NCBI GenBank assembly: GCA_003487525.1
Contig: DNDT01000084.1
Location: 1 to 6,244, forward strand
Direction: 5' to 3'
Source: Flavobacteriales bacterium
Lineage (GTDB): Bacteria; Bacteroidota; Bacteroidia; Flavobacteriales_E; Vicingaceae
Length of the DNA stretch: 6,244 bases
The position numbers and the translations under genes are program-made. A model generated the notes under the pieces. The model was not told where the DNA came from. It did no database searches and saw only the letters and a program-made list of their open reading frames with translations. Below, in pieces: positions 1-6,090 of the stretch; within the stretch, counting starts at the first letter, position 1; each line of letters begins with the position of its first letter.

Positions 1-491
1 GCGATCAGGCGTAAAGTTTCCAGTTCCCTGGGTGTGAGTGGAGAAGATGTATATAATACTTCTGTTGGGTGACTTACTTCTTGAATTACTTTCAGCGCAA
101 TCGATGGGCTGATAGACGCTTGTCCTTTTGCCACATCGTGGATAGCCTGGATCAACTGTTCTCTTCTGGCATCTTTTAACATATACCCAAGTGCGCCTGA
201 CTTGATAGCTTTGTAAACTGTATCGCTCTCAGCAAAACTGGTTAGTACCAGGATACGCACATCTGGGAGCAACTCTTTCAAAACGGGAATGGTTGTCAGA
301 CCGTCTTGCCTTGGCATTGCCATATCAAGAAGAACCACATCTGGTTTCGTTCTGTGAGCAATTTCTATGGCTTCTAAACCATCAGAAGCCTCACCTACAA
401 CTTCAAAGGCTGGTTGCAGTGACAAAATAGCAACAATGCCTTCCCTCACAACGATTTCGTCATCGGTGACAAGAATTCGAATTTTATCCAT
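1..491 (-). CDS. NarL/LuxR-family response regulator, C-terminal part outside the window
   Basis: Response regulator that should accept phosphate from the adjacent histidine kinase and control transcription. The 163 visible residues begin MDKIRILVTDDE. The receiver domain (about residues 4-119) has the acidic pair D10/D11, the phospho-acceptor D56 in VVLLD, the conserved T84 in LVLT and the lysine K106 in YMLKD. After a linker (about 120-150) a LuxR-type helix-turn-helix begins with LTPRELETLRLI and is cut by the left edge. Family members are usually about 210-225 residues, so roughly 50-60 residues are missing. The ATG lies 6 bases after the kinase stop codon, with only a weak purine-rich ribosome site, so translational coupling to the kinase is likely. 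Family and role are secure; target genes are unknown. Confidence 0.95.
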   Translation of the reverse strand, partial: MDKIRILVTDDEIVVREGIVAILSLQPAFEVVGEASDGLEAIEIAHRTKPDVVLLDMAMPRQDGLTTIPVLKELLPDVRILVLTSFAESDTVYKAIKSGALGYMLKDARREQLIQAIHDVAKGQASISPSIALKVIQEVSHPTEVLYTSSPLTPRELETLRLI

Positions 492-497
492 ATCTCA

Positions 498-2654
498 CTA
501 ACTGCTTTTTCTAAGTTTATCAGGCAGATCTTTCTCCATGGTAACTTTTATGATTGTACCCTTATCTTCCTGAGATAATATCTTCAGCTTTCCGTTTTCT
601 TGCCTGACACGCTCTTTGATATTGTTCAAACCCATCCCACCCAGGTTCAGTTCATCTTTATCAAAGCCACATCCATCGTCCGTGATTTCGAGAGTGACAT
701 ATTTATAACCCTGTTTTAAGATCAATGAGACCGATTTTGCTCTTGCATGGCGCAATACATTGTTTAATGCTTCCTGGGCAATGTAATATAAAGCTACTTC
801 TTTTCGTTTAGAAATTTGTAGGGGTTCATCTGCAAGAAACCTGACTTTGATGTCAGCCCGACCCTCTACTGCTGCCAGACGATGATGCAGAACTGCGATT
901 AATCCTTCTTTTTCTAAGTCAACGGGTAACATTTGAAAAAGGAAAAGACGCAATTCCTTTACTGCCTGACGGGCATTTTCGCCAATACGAGATAAAACAT
1001 TCTCAAAGTCCAACTCAGAGCCCGCCTCAAACGTTGCCTGAGCTGCCTCCGTTATGGTTACCAAACCATATAACTTTTGGCTGACAGAATCGTGAACATC
1101 CCGCATCAACCTCTGACGTTCTATAAGAGAAATGGCCAGCTTTCGCCTGCGATCACTATCTACTAGTGTTGCAATATGATCAGCAAGAATTGTCAATCGA
1201 ACAATCTCATCCTGCTGATAGATTGGTTTTTCCTTTCTTCCAAGGAAAAGTCCACCAATAATCTTCTTATCTTCTCCTCCTTGGATAATCAGGGGAATTG
1301 CCAGGAAACTGGCCATGTTCAATTCTTGCATTGGCTCCGGGATAGTCGTTTCTTCAGTGTTTTCCAATAAAATATATTGCCTGTTTTCGTTTAGTCGCAT
1401 AAACATAGGGAACGAATTTGATATCATATTTAGCTTCTTAATACCTTCTTTTGAAAACCCTAAATGGGCAGCTAAATAGTATGCGTCTTCATTTACCTCT
1501 TTCGATCTGTCATCCAAGATAAAGAAAAAAATGATCTGACTGCGGAAGGGATAAATTATCTGATAAATGACATCAGTAAGAAAATCCGTTACGCTGGTTG
1601 TTTGACTGGCCGAGCTTGAAATGGCATTCAAGAGAACAAACATCTCATCTCTAGCTTGTTGCCGAGCATCCTCTACACGTTTGCGATCCGTTATATCCCG
1701 CCAGATGATCAGTTGTCCAACCGGATTATTTGCTTTATCATGCAGGATTGAACTCCGAATGTTCAGATAACGATATTTATCTTTTACTTTTATCGTCCTA
1801 TCGATTTCGATCTCCCGGTTTCCCTTAAACATATATGCCAGGTTTGGAAGATTATTTAAGACAGATGCAATTGGTTTACCGTACAAACCTTCTCGTGCTA
1901 AATCAAATAGCTGTATCGTAGCCAAGTTAGAATCAATGATTATTTGTTTCATATCCAAAACGATCCAACCGTCCCCCATATTTTCAACAACACCAGCTCT
2001 ATTCACAAACATCTCTGCCAGTGAATCGCGCCGAAAAGCATTGTAAGCAAATCCAATTGCGCTAAGATTGAGTGAGGCAAGAGAGAGGTGGCCAAGAAAA
2101 CTCCAATTAAAATCGAGGAGTAAAATTACGTGGGTTATGAATGCGATAAAAGGCCCAGCTATCAAAAATATAGTTCTAATCTTATATAAGCTGAGCCACA
2201 ATTTTGTAGGTCTAAAAAACAACCACATAGTGGCTGTAAACAGGCTAAAGCGGTAAAGGATATTTAGCCTCTCTATAAAAATGGAGCGGGTGAGGTCTGT
2301 GCCTTCCGGCATCCAAAATAGGATTTGTGTCAAAACCGGAACAATAGATAACAATAAAATTTTATAGAGGATAACTTGGTATCCGTTAAGTGTATATTCC
2401 AACGAAAATGTAAATATTGCTGTGGCAGCAAGAGTCATTCCTAAATACAAAAGTGCAATGTTTATTCTATTTATATGATCCGAGGTTGATGAGAAGTTTT
2501 TCAGGTATATGATGTAGCAGAATAATATTGCCAAAGAAAGAATTAAAATACTTTTTCCTCCCTTTGACTTTTGATTAAGGAAAGCAATAACAACAATATA
2601 AGCTGCAACGAATATATTTATTACTAAATAAACAGTCAATTGAATATCAGACAT
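498..2654 (-). CDS. Membrane sensor histidine kinase: 7TM, PAS, GAF, HisKA_3, HATPase_c
   Basis: A 718-residue sensor kinase, partner of the response regulator that follows after 6 bases. About seven hydrophobic helices fill residues 7-206 (roughly 7-26, 35-52, 66-88, 96-114, 132-147, 160-180, 188-206), resembling the HisKA_7TM sensor region. A PAS domain follows (about 219-325, ending in the typical IIWRDITDRK), then a GAF domain (about 340-505). The dimerisation/phospho-acceptor segment is of HisKA_3 type: MRDVHDSVSQKLYG, with phosphorylated H521. The ATPase domain has the N box QEALNNVLRHA (627-637), the G1 motif DDGCGF (659-664) and the G2 motif GMGLNNI (673-679). All key residues are present, so it should be active. 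An in-frame TGA directly precedes the ATG, so no longer start is possible; no strong ribosome site is visible. The signal sensed is unknown. Confidence 0.95.
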   Translation of the reverse strand: MSDIQLTVYLVINIFVAAYIVVIAFLNQKSKGGKSILILSLAILFCYIIYLKNFSSTSDHINRINIALLYLGMTLAATAIFTFSLEYTLNGYQVILYKILLLSIVPVLTQILFWMPEGTDLTRSIFIERLNILYRFSLFTATMWLFFRPTKLWLSLYKIRTIFLIAGPFIAFITHVILLLDFNWSFLGHLSLASLNLSAIGFAYNAFRRDSLAEMFVNRAGVVENMGDGWIVLDMKQIIIDSNLATIQLFDLAREGLYGKPIASVLNNLPNLAYMFKGNREIEIDRTIKVKDKYRYLNIRSSILHDKANNPVGQLIIWRDITDRKRVEDARQQARDEMFVLLNAISSSASQTTSVTDFLTDVIYQIIYPFRSQIIFFFILDDRSKEVNEDAYYLAAHLGFSKEGIKKLNMISNSFPMFMRLNENRQYILLENTEETTIPEPMQELNMASFLAIPLIIQGGEDKKIIGGLFLGRKEKPIYQQDEIVRLTILADHIATLVDSDRRRKLAISLIERQRLMRDVHDSVSQKLYGLVTITEAAQATFEAGSELDFENVLSRIGENARQAVKELRLFLFQMLPVDLEKEGLIAVLHHRLAAVEGRADIKVRFLADEPLQISKRKEVALYYIAQEALNNVLRHARAKSVSLILKQGYKYVTLEITDDGCGFDKDELNLGGMGLNNIKERVRQENGKLKILSQEDKGTIIKVTMEKDLPDKLRKSS

Positions 2655-2728
2655 TCAACACCAATCAATTCACTTCTCTCAGGAAAAAATTGTCGATTTT
2701 CTGGGTAGCACAAGGTTCAACGAGAGAA

Positions 2729-4018
2729 TTATTTTGCCAAAGATAATATGGCATTAAGATTAGGATCACGCACAGTATCTAATTTGGCTAATTTACCAAC
2801 ATCAATTGCTTCTTTCACCAGACGAGATACATTTTCTGATTCACCTTCGATACTTTCTTTCAAAACATGTTTAAAGATTTCTCGATCTTTTACGTTGCTT
2901 TGGGCTTGACAAAGTGAAACGGTTGCTTTATCTGAAAGCCCAATAGTTAGATAACAGATTGCAAGTGATTCAATAAAGTAGCTAGTTATGGGAGACAATT
3001 CAATTGATTTTTGGAAACAGGTGATAGCTTCATCCATATTGCCTGCAAAAAAATGTAAAAAGCCCAGTGAATTCCACAACCAGGGATTATCGGTACACAA
3101 AGTCGTAACTCTTTTGCCTTTTTGAATCGCCTGGTATCTTTTTCCCATCGCAAACATCACAACTGCTTGATTTGCCAGCAACAAGCATTCTTTAGGGTTA
3201 CTTTCAATTGCAATTGCCAAAAGCTCCAATGCCTGCTCATATTCTTTCTGTTCATAACTTAGTATCGAGAGAGCATTCAGGAATTTCACTTTAGAATCAT
3301 TAAAGTTATGTTTCTTTGCCAAATCTAAACCAATTCTTAAAGCATGTCCAGCGCTTCGATCATTTCCTGACTGCCAGTACAAATATCCAAGTTCATATTG
3401 CAGGTCAATTCGCGTAGAAGCAGATTCAACTCGATCAGGCAAATCTGTCAACATTTGCATTATGCTTGAGATCTTACTGTCTATTTCATCATCGGAGTTG
3501 TTAGCTCTTTGTAAATGCCATAACATTAATCCTACTGGAGGCGGCTGAAGATCATTTGAGCGCGGACTCCTGAATTCAAACACACGGTGTCTGAAAGCCC
3601 AAAAATCCGGCGCATAACCTGGTAGATGCGAAGCTTCTCGCAAGGTAAGAAAAAAAACAGCTTTCATTTTTTGTTCAATAAGAGTTTCCCGATAAAGATT
3701 CAATACTCTGTAACCGTCTTTTTCATCTTCCCCACCTCCCCAACTGACATTTGAAATATAAAAAACTGCATCTTCTGTATTTTCTGTCAGCAACATTTTT
3801 TCAACAAAGTTCCCCTCCAACTTGCTAATATCACACTCAATCGTGTGAAACCCCAGACGGTCCAATTTATTCTGCAATGTTTTTTTTGTTTTCTCCTGGC
3901 TACGAACGGATTTGTGTACAGTGAGTATAAGGCTCGCCTTTCCCCATTTTTTTGCCAGGTTGAGTTCGTCGCAAATGATTGTTATCTTATCCTTAAAGGT
4001 TCCTACATTTTGTAGCAT
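2729..4018 (-). CDS. TPR protein with WGGG / PDFWAFRHR N-terminal domain
   Basis: A 429-residue, apparently cytoplasmic protein with no signal peptide or membrane segment. The N-terminal 150 residues form an alpha/beta domain with predicted strands (KASLILTVHKS, DAVFYISNVSWGGG, KAVFFLTLREA) and the motifs WGGG (93-96) and PDFWAFRHRVFEF (137-149). From memory this combination occurs in Chloroflexota TPR proteins and may be a remnant of a STAND/AAA-like NTPase region; no Walker A loop is visible. Residues about 205-375 hold around five TPR-type helical pairs, clearest at 311-344 (NPWLWNSLGF...AITCFQKSIELSP), a protein-binding scaffold. The ATG at 4018 has a weak GAGAAAA ribosome site. The frame stays open upstream across the gap apart from one TGA at 4030-4028, so the protein may be N-terminally shortened. 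TPR content is secure; function is unknown. Confidence 0.85.
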   Translation of the reverse strand: MLQNVGTFKDKITIICDELNLAKKWGKASLILTVHKSVRSQEKTKKTLQNKLDRLGFHTIECDISKLEGNFVEKMLLTENTEDAVFYISNVSWGGGEDEKDGYRVLNLYRETLIEQKMKAVFFLTLREASHLPGYAPDFWAFRHRVFEFRSPRSNDLQPPPVGLMLWHLQRANNSDDEIDSKISSIMQMLTDLPDRVESASTRIDLQYELGYLYWQSGNDRSAGHALRIGLDLAKKHNFNDSKVKFLNALSILSYEQKEYEQALELLAIAIESNPKECLLLANQAVVMFAMGKRYQAIQKGKRVTTLCTDNPWLWNSLGFLHFFAGNMDEAITCFQKSIELSPITSYFIESLAICYLTIGLSDKATVSLCQAQSNVKDREIFKHVLKESIEGESENVSRLVKEAIDVGKLAKLDTVRDPNLNAILSLAK

Positions 4019-4027
4019 TGTTTTTTC

Positions 4028-4117
4028 TCAAATAACTTCATATTTCCTTTTTCCAAAAGCCTCAGCCAAAACTGCCACTACCTTTATGGGTTCACCCCTA
4101 AATTTTTGAGGAGAAAT
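4028..4117 (-). pseudogene. Possible lost N-terminal segment of the TPR protein (in-frame, ended by TGA)
   Basis: The gap between the TnpA-like gene and the TPR gene is open in the TPR frame for 29 codons, beginning at an ATT (4117-4115) and ending at TGA (4030-4028), just three codons before the TPR ATG. The peptide looks like real protein: ISPQKFRGEPIKVV followed by AVLAEAFGKRKYEVI. The ATT overlaps the TnpA-like stop codon as TAATT. One base change would give TAATG, the classic stop/start overlap, and would start the peptide MSPQKF. I therefore infer that the ancestral TPR gene began here, and that the start codon and one sense codon were both lost. Alternatives are a short peptide using ATT, or chance openness. 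No ATG start exists in this stretch. Confidence 0.35.
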
Positions 4118-4602
4118 TATTTCAGGCCCTGTTCTATTCTGATTTGTCTGATAAAGTTTTGAATAGAATCTTGAGAGTAAGGTACTTCTCCAACACCAAC
4201 AAAATACCAGGGTGCCCAGAATTCGTTAGACATATTCTTTTGACTGAATCTTGGAAAGCCTTCAAATATTTTTTTGGAAGTCTCTTGCCGAACAATTTTC
4301 ATGAAATGTGTTGGGAACTCAGTAATACTGACAGCCATGATCCAATGTAAATATTTGGGATTAACATCCAATAATTTTAGTTTCCAGCCAAAAGAAATAC
4401 AAATATCAAACATCCAACCATAAAGTTGGTCAGCCAGATCCCCAATGAGTAAGTGCTCCTCGAATCGGGGTGCTAAAAGACATACATATGATGTCACATA
4501 GGGATCTATTTGTCCCAGAGATTTTAGATCGGCTTGGGCGTCTTTATTCCGTTCATTGTCTATATTTAGTTCTTGTTGGTCTTTTAGCAAGGTTTGTTGC
4601 AT
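4117..4602 (-). CDS. IS200/IS605 TnpA-like (Y1_Tnp fold) protein, catalytically inactive
   Basis: A 161-residue protein whose residues about 36-155 follow the IS200-type TnpA layout in order: the first strand (YVCLLAPRFEEHLL), the helix GDLADQLYGWMFDICISFGWKL, the HUH strand region (LLDVNPKYLHWIMAVS), the helix with KIVRQETSKKIF, and the end EFWAPWYFVGVGEV...SIQNFIRQ. Active enzymes have H-x-H in the strand (as in DHVHLLV); here it is Y84-L85-H86. They also have a nucleophilic tyrosine in IxxYIxxQ; here it is F150. Both are lost, so DNA cleavage is not expected and a DNA- or RNA-binding role is more likely. Residues 1-30 are polar and unlike TnpA. GAGGTG lies 13 bases before the ATG, slightly far for a ribosome site. 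No TnpB gene or IS ends are seen. It is probably the first gene of the operon. Confidence 0.8.
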   Translation of the reverse strand: MQQTLLKDQQELNIDNERNKDAQADLKSLGQIDPYVTSYVCLLAPRFEEHLLIGDLADQLYGWMFDICISFGWKLKLLDVNPKYLHWIMAVSITEFPTHFMKIVRQETSKKIFEGFPRFSQKNMSNEFWAPWYFVGVGEVPYSQDSIQNFIRQIRIEQGLK

Positions 4603-4691
4603 ATTACTGACAAAGCACCTCTCTTGGATTTGGAACTGGTTTCATTGGATTAGTGGTATTGCAAGCCAACCATTTACTCGCCCATTTGTTT

Positions 4692-4720
4692 ATTTTACCC
4701 GGTTCGTTAGCCAATGTACA
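4692..4720 (-). promoter_or_regulatory. Candidate sigma-70-type promoter for the four-gene minus-strand operon
   Basis: Read on the minus strand, TGTACA (4720-4715; four of six matches to TTGACA) is followed by a 17-base spacer and TAAAAT (4697-4692; five of six matches to TATAAT). A start near 4685 would give an untranslated leader of about 80 bases before the TnpA-like ATG at 4602. This is the best -35/-10 pair I found upstream of that gene, judged by eye. Confidence 0.4.
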
Positions 4721-4768
4721 TAGAAGCACCAATATTCACCACCTACCCCGCGCCATTCTGCAAATAAC

Positions 4769-4780
4769 GATTATCTAATC
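4769..4780. promoter_or_regulatory. Short palindrome, possible operator (GATTA-TC-TAATC)
   Basis: A perfect 5-base inverted repeat with a 2-base centre lies roughly midway between the divergent candidate promoters. LuxR/NarL-type dimers bind short dyads of about this size, so it is a possible operator. The half-sites are AT-rich and short, so chance is a real alternative. Confidence 0.25.
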
Positions 4781-4822
4781 ACAGGATAGTTTTGTCGACC
4801 TGCAACTTGGTCAATTTGGCTA

Positions 4823-4851
4823 TTGCGAATTACCTACTTATTAGGATACTT
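4823..4851 (+). promoter_or_regulatory. Weak candidate promoter for the EAL gene
   Basis: TTGCGA (4823-4828) is followed by a 16-base spacer and GATACT (4845-4850; four of six matches to TATAAT), or by 17 bases and ATACTT (4846-4851). The spacer carries a small inverted repeat CCTA/TAGG (4833-4836 and 4842-4845). The match is weak and the leader would be about 110 bases long. Confidence 0.25.
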
Positions 4852-4955
4852 TTTAAACACCATAAAGGATATGATGGTATCGCTCAAATTTGTCATTCTA
4901 GAGACTCCTAAAGAAGGGGTGGCATAAAAGCTCACAGGAAAATAACAATTCACAA

Positions 4956-4962
4956 TGGAGAA
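4956..4962 (+). promoter_or_regulatory. Ribosome binding site of the EAL gene
   Basis: TGGAGAA, with GGAG ending 7 bases before the ATG at 4968, is the clearest Shine-Dalgarno sequence in the window. It supports this ATG as the start of the EAL protein. Confidence 0.7.
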
Positions 4963-4967
4963 CATTA

Positions 4968-5738
4968 ATGCAAAGTTCACGTAAACCTTTCTTCTGGCCA
5001 CGTACTTCTAAAACCAAAGTGGGGATTGATTTTGACTTCAGTTATGCATTTCAGCCAATTGTCAATGTCCGGAAACGTGAGGTGGTTTCATTTGAAGCTC
5101 TAGTACGCGGACCAAAAGGTGAATCCGCTGCTTCAATTCTCTCTCGAATATCGGATGAAAATATTTTCCTGTTTGACGAGATAGGCCGCTGGAAAGCAAT
5201 AGAAATCGCAAGCCGTCTGAAAAAAATCAGAGGATTGAATATCAATTTGTCCGCGAAAGAACTGTACCATGTAGATTTGAATATTACAGCTACATTCAAA
5301 GCTTCCCGGATCAATGGGTTTCCAACAGAAAACATAATTTTTGAAGTTACCGAGTCCGAATGTCTCACTGATCGTAGAAATTTACTAAAAAATCTGAAGC
5401 TCCTTCAAGATTTCGGATTTATGACCGCGATCGATGATTTTGGAATGGGATACTCTGGAATAAAATTATTATTGGAATATCAACCTAACTATATTAAACT
5501 GGATCGTGCACTGATCGCAAATATAAAGTGGGATAAAGTGAAACAAAGTATTTTTTTTGGAATACGAAGAATGTGCGATGAATTATCGATTGATATCGTT
5601 GCTGAAGGAGTCGAAACCGAAGATGAATATCATTGGTTGCATAAGGCCGGTGTTGATATTTTCCAAGGATACTATTTCTCTAGGCCAGCTTTTGAATCAT
5701 TTCCAGACGTGTCCTTAAAAACATATCGTACGCTTTAA
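4968..5738 (+). CDS. Stand-alone EAL-domain cyclic di-GMP phosphodiesterase
   Basis: A 256-residue cytoplasmic protein that is almost entirely one EAL domain (about residues 24-243), predicted to hydrolyse c-di-GMP to pGpG. The catalytic set is complete: E43 in FEALVRG, N93 in INLSAKEL, E126 in FEVTE, D156/D157 in IDDFGMGYS, K177 in YIKLD, E213 in AEGVE and Q233 in FQGYYFSRP. Unlike degenerate EAL proteins it should therefore be active. There is no GGDEF, PAS, BLUF or membrane segment; the first 20 residues are basic and not recognisable. It is transcribed away from the two-component operon and has a good ribosome site. Lacking a sensor domain, it may be controlled by expression or by partner proteins; a regulatory link to the neighbouring kinase/regulator is plausible but unproven. 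Confidence 0.93.
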   Translation: MQSSRKPFFWPRTSKTKVGIDFDFSYAFQPIVNVRKREVVSFEALVRGPKGESAASILSRISDENIFLFDEIGRWKAIEIASRLKKIRGLNINLSAKELYHVDLNITATFKASRINGFPTENIIFEVTESECLTDRRNLLKNLKLLQDFGFMTAIDDFGMGYSGIKLLLEYQPNYIKLDRALIANIKWDKVKQSIFFGIRRMCDELSIDIVAEGVETEDEYHWLHKAGVDIFQGYYFSRPAFESFPDVSLKTYRTL

Positions 5739-5798
5739 ACGCCTCGCATAAAACTATCAGGCTTAGCACTATTGACTTTCTGTGGGCAACTGGCAATC

Positions 5799-5817
5799 GT
5801 CAGAATATTGACTTTTT
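5799..5817 (+). terminator. Weak candidate intrinsic terminator after the EAL gene
   Basis: GTCAG (5799-5803) and TTGAC (5808-5812) can pair as a 5-base stem, including one G-T pair, around the loop AATA, directly followed by five Ts (5813-5817). It sits 60 bases after the EAL stop codon. The stem is short and AT-rich, so termination would be inefficient at best. Confidence 0.3.
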
Positions 5818-5889
5818 ATAGCAATTCAATCATTTGTTCGAGATGTTCATTGTTTCAAATCATCATGAGATGGAAAACATAGGTGTCGA

Positions 5890-6090
5890 TTATCCACAGA
5901 GAAAAAGCCCCATGGTAAACTTGCCGTCAGCAAAATATCCATTAAACTGCACTCCAAGACACATGGACACTAATTCTTCAACCGCCCTCGCACACCCAAA
6001 CATCGCATTCATTAAGTAGACAACACCAATACTCCATTGAACTGACGACAAGGTTTGTTTTTGGTAGCAAATTTGTCCCTGACGGATGTA
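5890..6090 (-). other. Open minus-strand stretch, possible gene fragment or tiny ORF
   Basis: The frame is open for 66 codons between a TAG (6093-6091) and a TAA (5892-5890). An ATG at 6012 would give a 40-residue product beginning MNAMFGCARAVEELVSMCLG and containing GYFADGKFTMG. The sequence looks protein-like and has four cysteines in 40 residues, but no ribosome site lies at a proper distance, and I recognise no family. A plus-strand ORF (5834-6019) overlaps it. It could be a gene remnant or chance. Confidence 0.18.

Larger units (their letters stand above)
4603..4967. promoter_or_regulatory. Divergent intergenic control region
   Basis: These 365 bases separate the minus-strand operon from the plus-strand EAL gene and hold no supportable gene. 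They contain candidate promoters for both directions, an inverted repeat GATTA-TC-TAATC at 4769-4780 between them, and a 5-base inverted repeat ACCAT/ATGGT (4859-4863 and 4874-4878) just downstream of the candidate EAL promoter. Both genes may be controlled from here, possibly by the response regulator of the operon; that link is inference. Confidence 0.5.

Noticed and set aside
1176..1370. Plus-strand ORF of 64 codons
   Set aside because: It lies fully antisense to the GAF region of the histidine kinase and has no recognisable domain.
2068..2256. Plus-strand ORF of 62 codons
   Set aside because: It is antisense to the membrane-helix part of the histidine kinase, and its composition follows from that.
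4028..4030. TGA read as an amino acid, joining the upstream segment to the TPR protein
   Set aside because: No selenocysteine-type hairpin is evident, other genes here use TGG for tryptophan and contain no internal TGA, and an ordinary ATG follows within three codons.
3912..4109. Plus-strand ORF of 65 codons
   Set aside because: It is antisense to the TPR gene start and to the in-frame upstream segment, which explains its openness; no ribosome site or family was seen.
4144..4350. Plus-strand ORF of 68 codons
   Set aside because: It is antisense to the TnpA-like gene, whose frame has clear family features.
4117..4602. An active IS200/IS605 insertion sequence
   Set aside because: The HUH pair and the catalytic tyrosine are missing, there is no TnpB, and I found no end hairpins or flanking structure of an IS200-type element.
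5051..5368. Minus-strand ORF of 105 codons
   Set aside because: It is antisense to the EAL domain, whose catalytic motifs establish the plus-strand frame.
5890..5898. TTATCCACA, a perfect DnaA-box match, as a sign of a replication origin
   Set aside because: It is a single copy with no cluster of boxes, no AT-rich unwinding region and no dnaA, dnaN or other origin genes nearby. One exact 9-mer can arise by chance.
5834..6019. Plus-strand ORF of 61 codons
   Set aside because: No ribosome site, no recognisable domain, and it overlaps an equally open minus-strand frame; neither strand can be supported as a gene.
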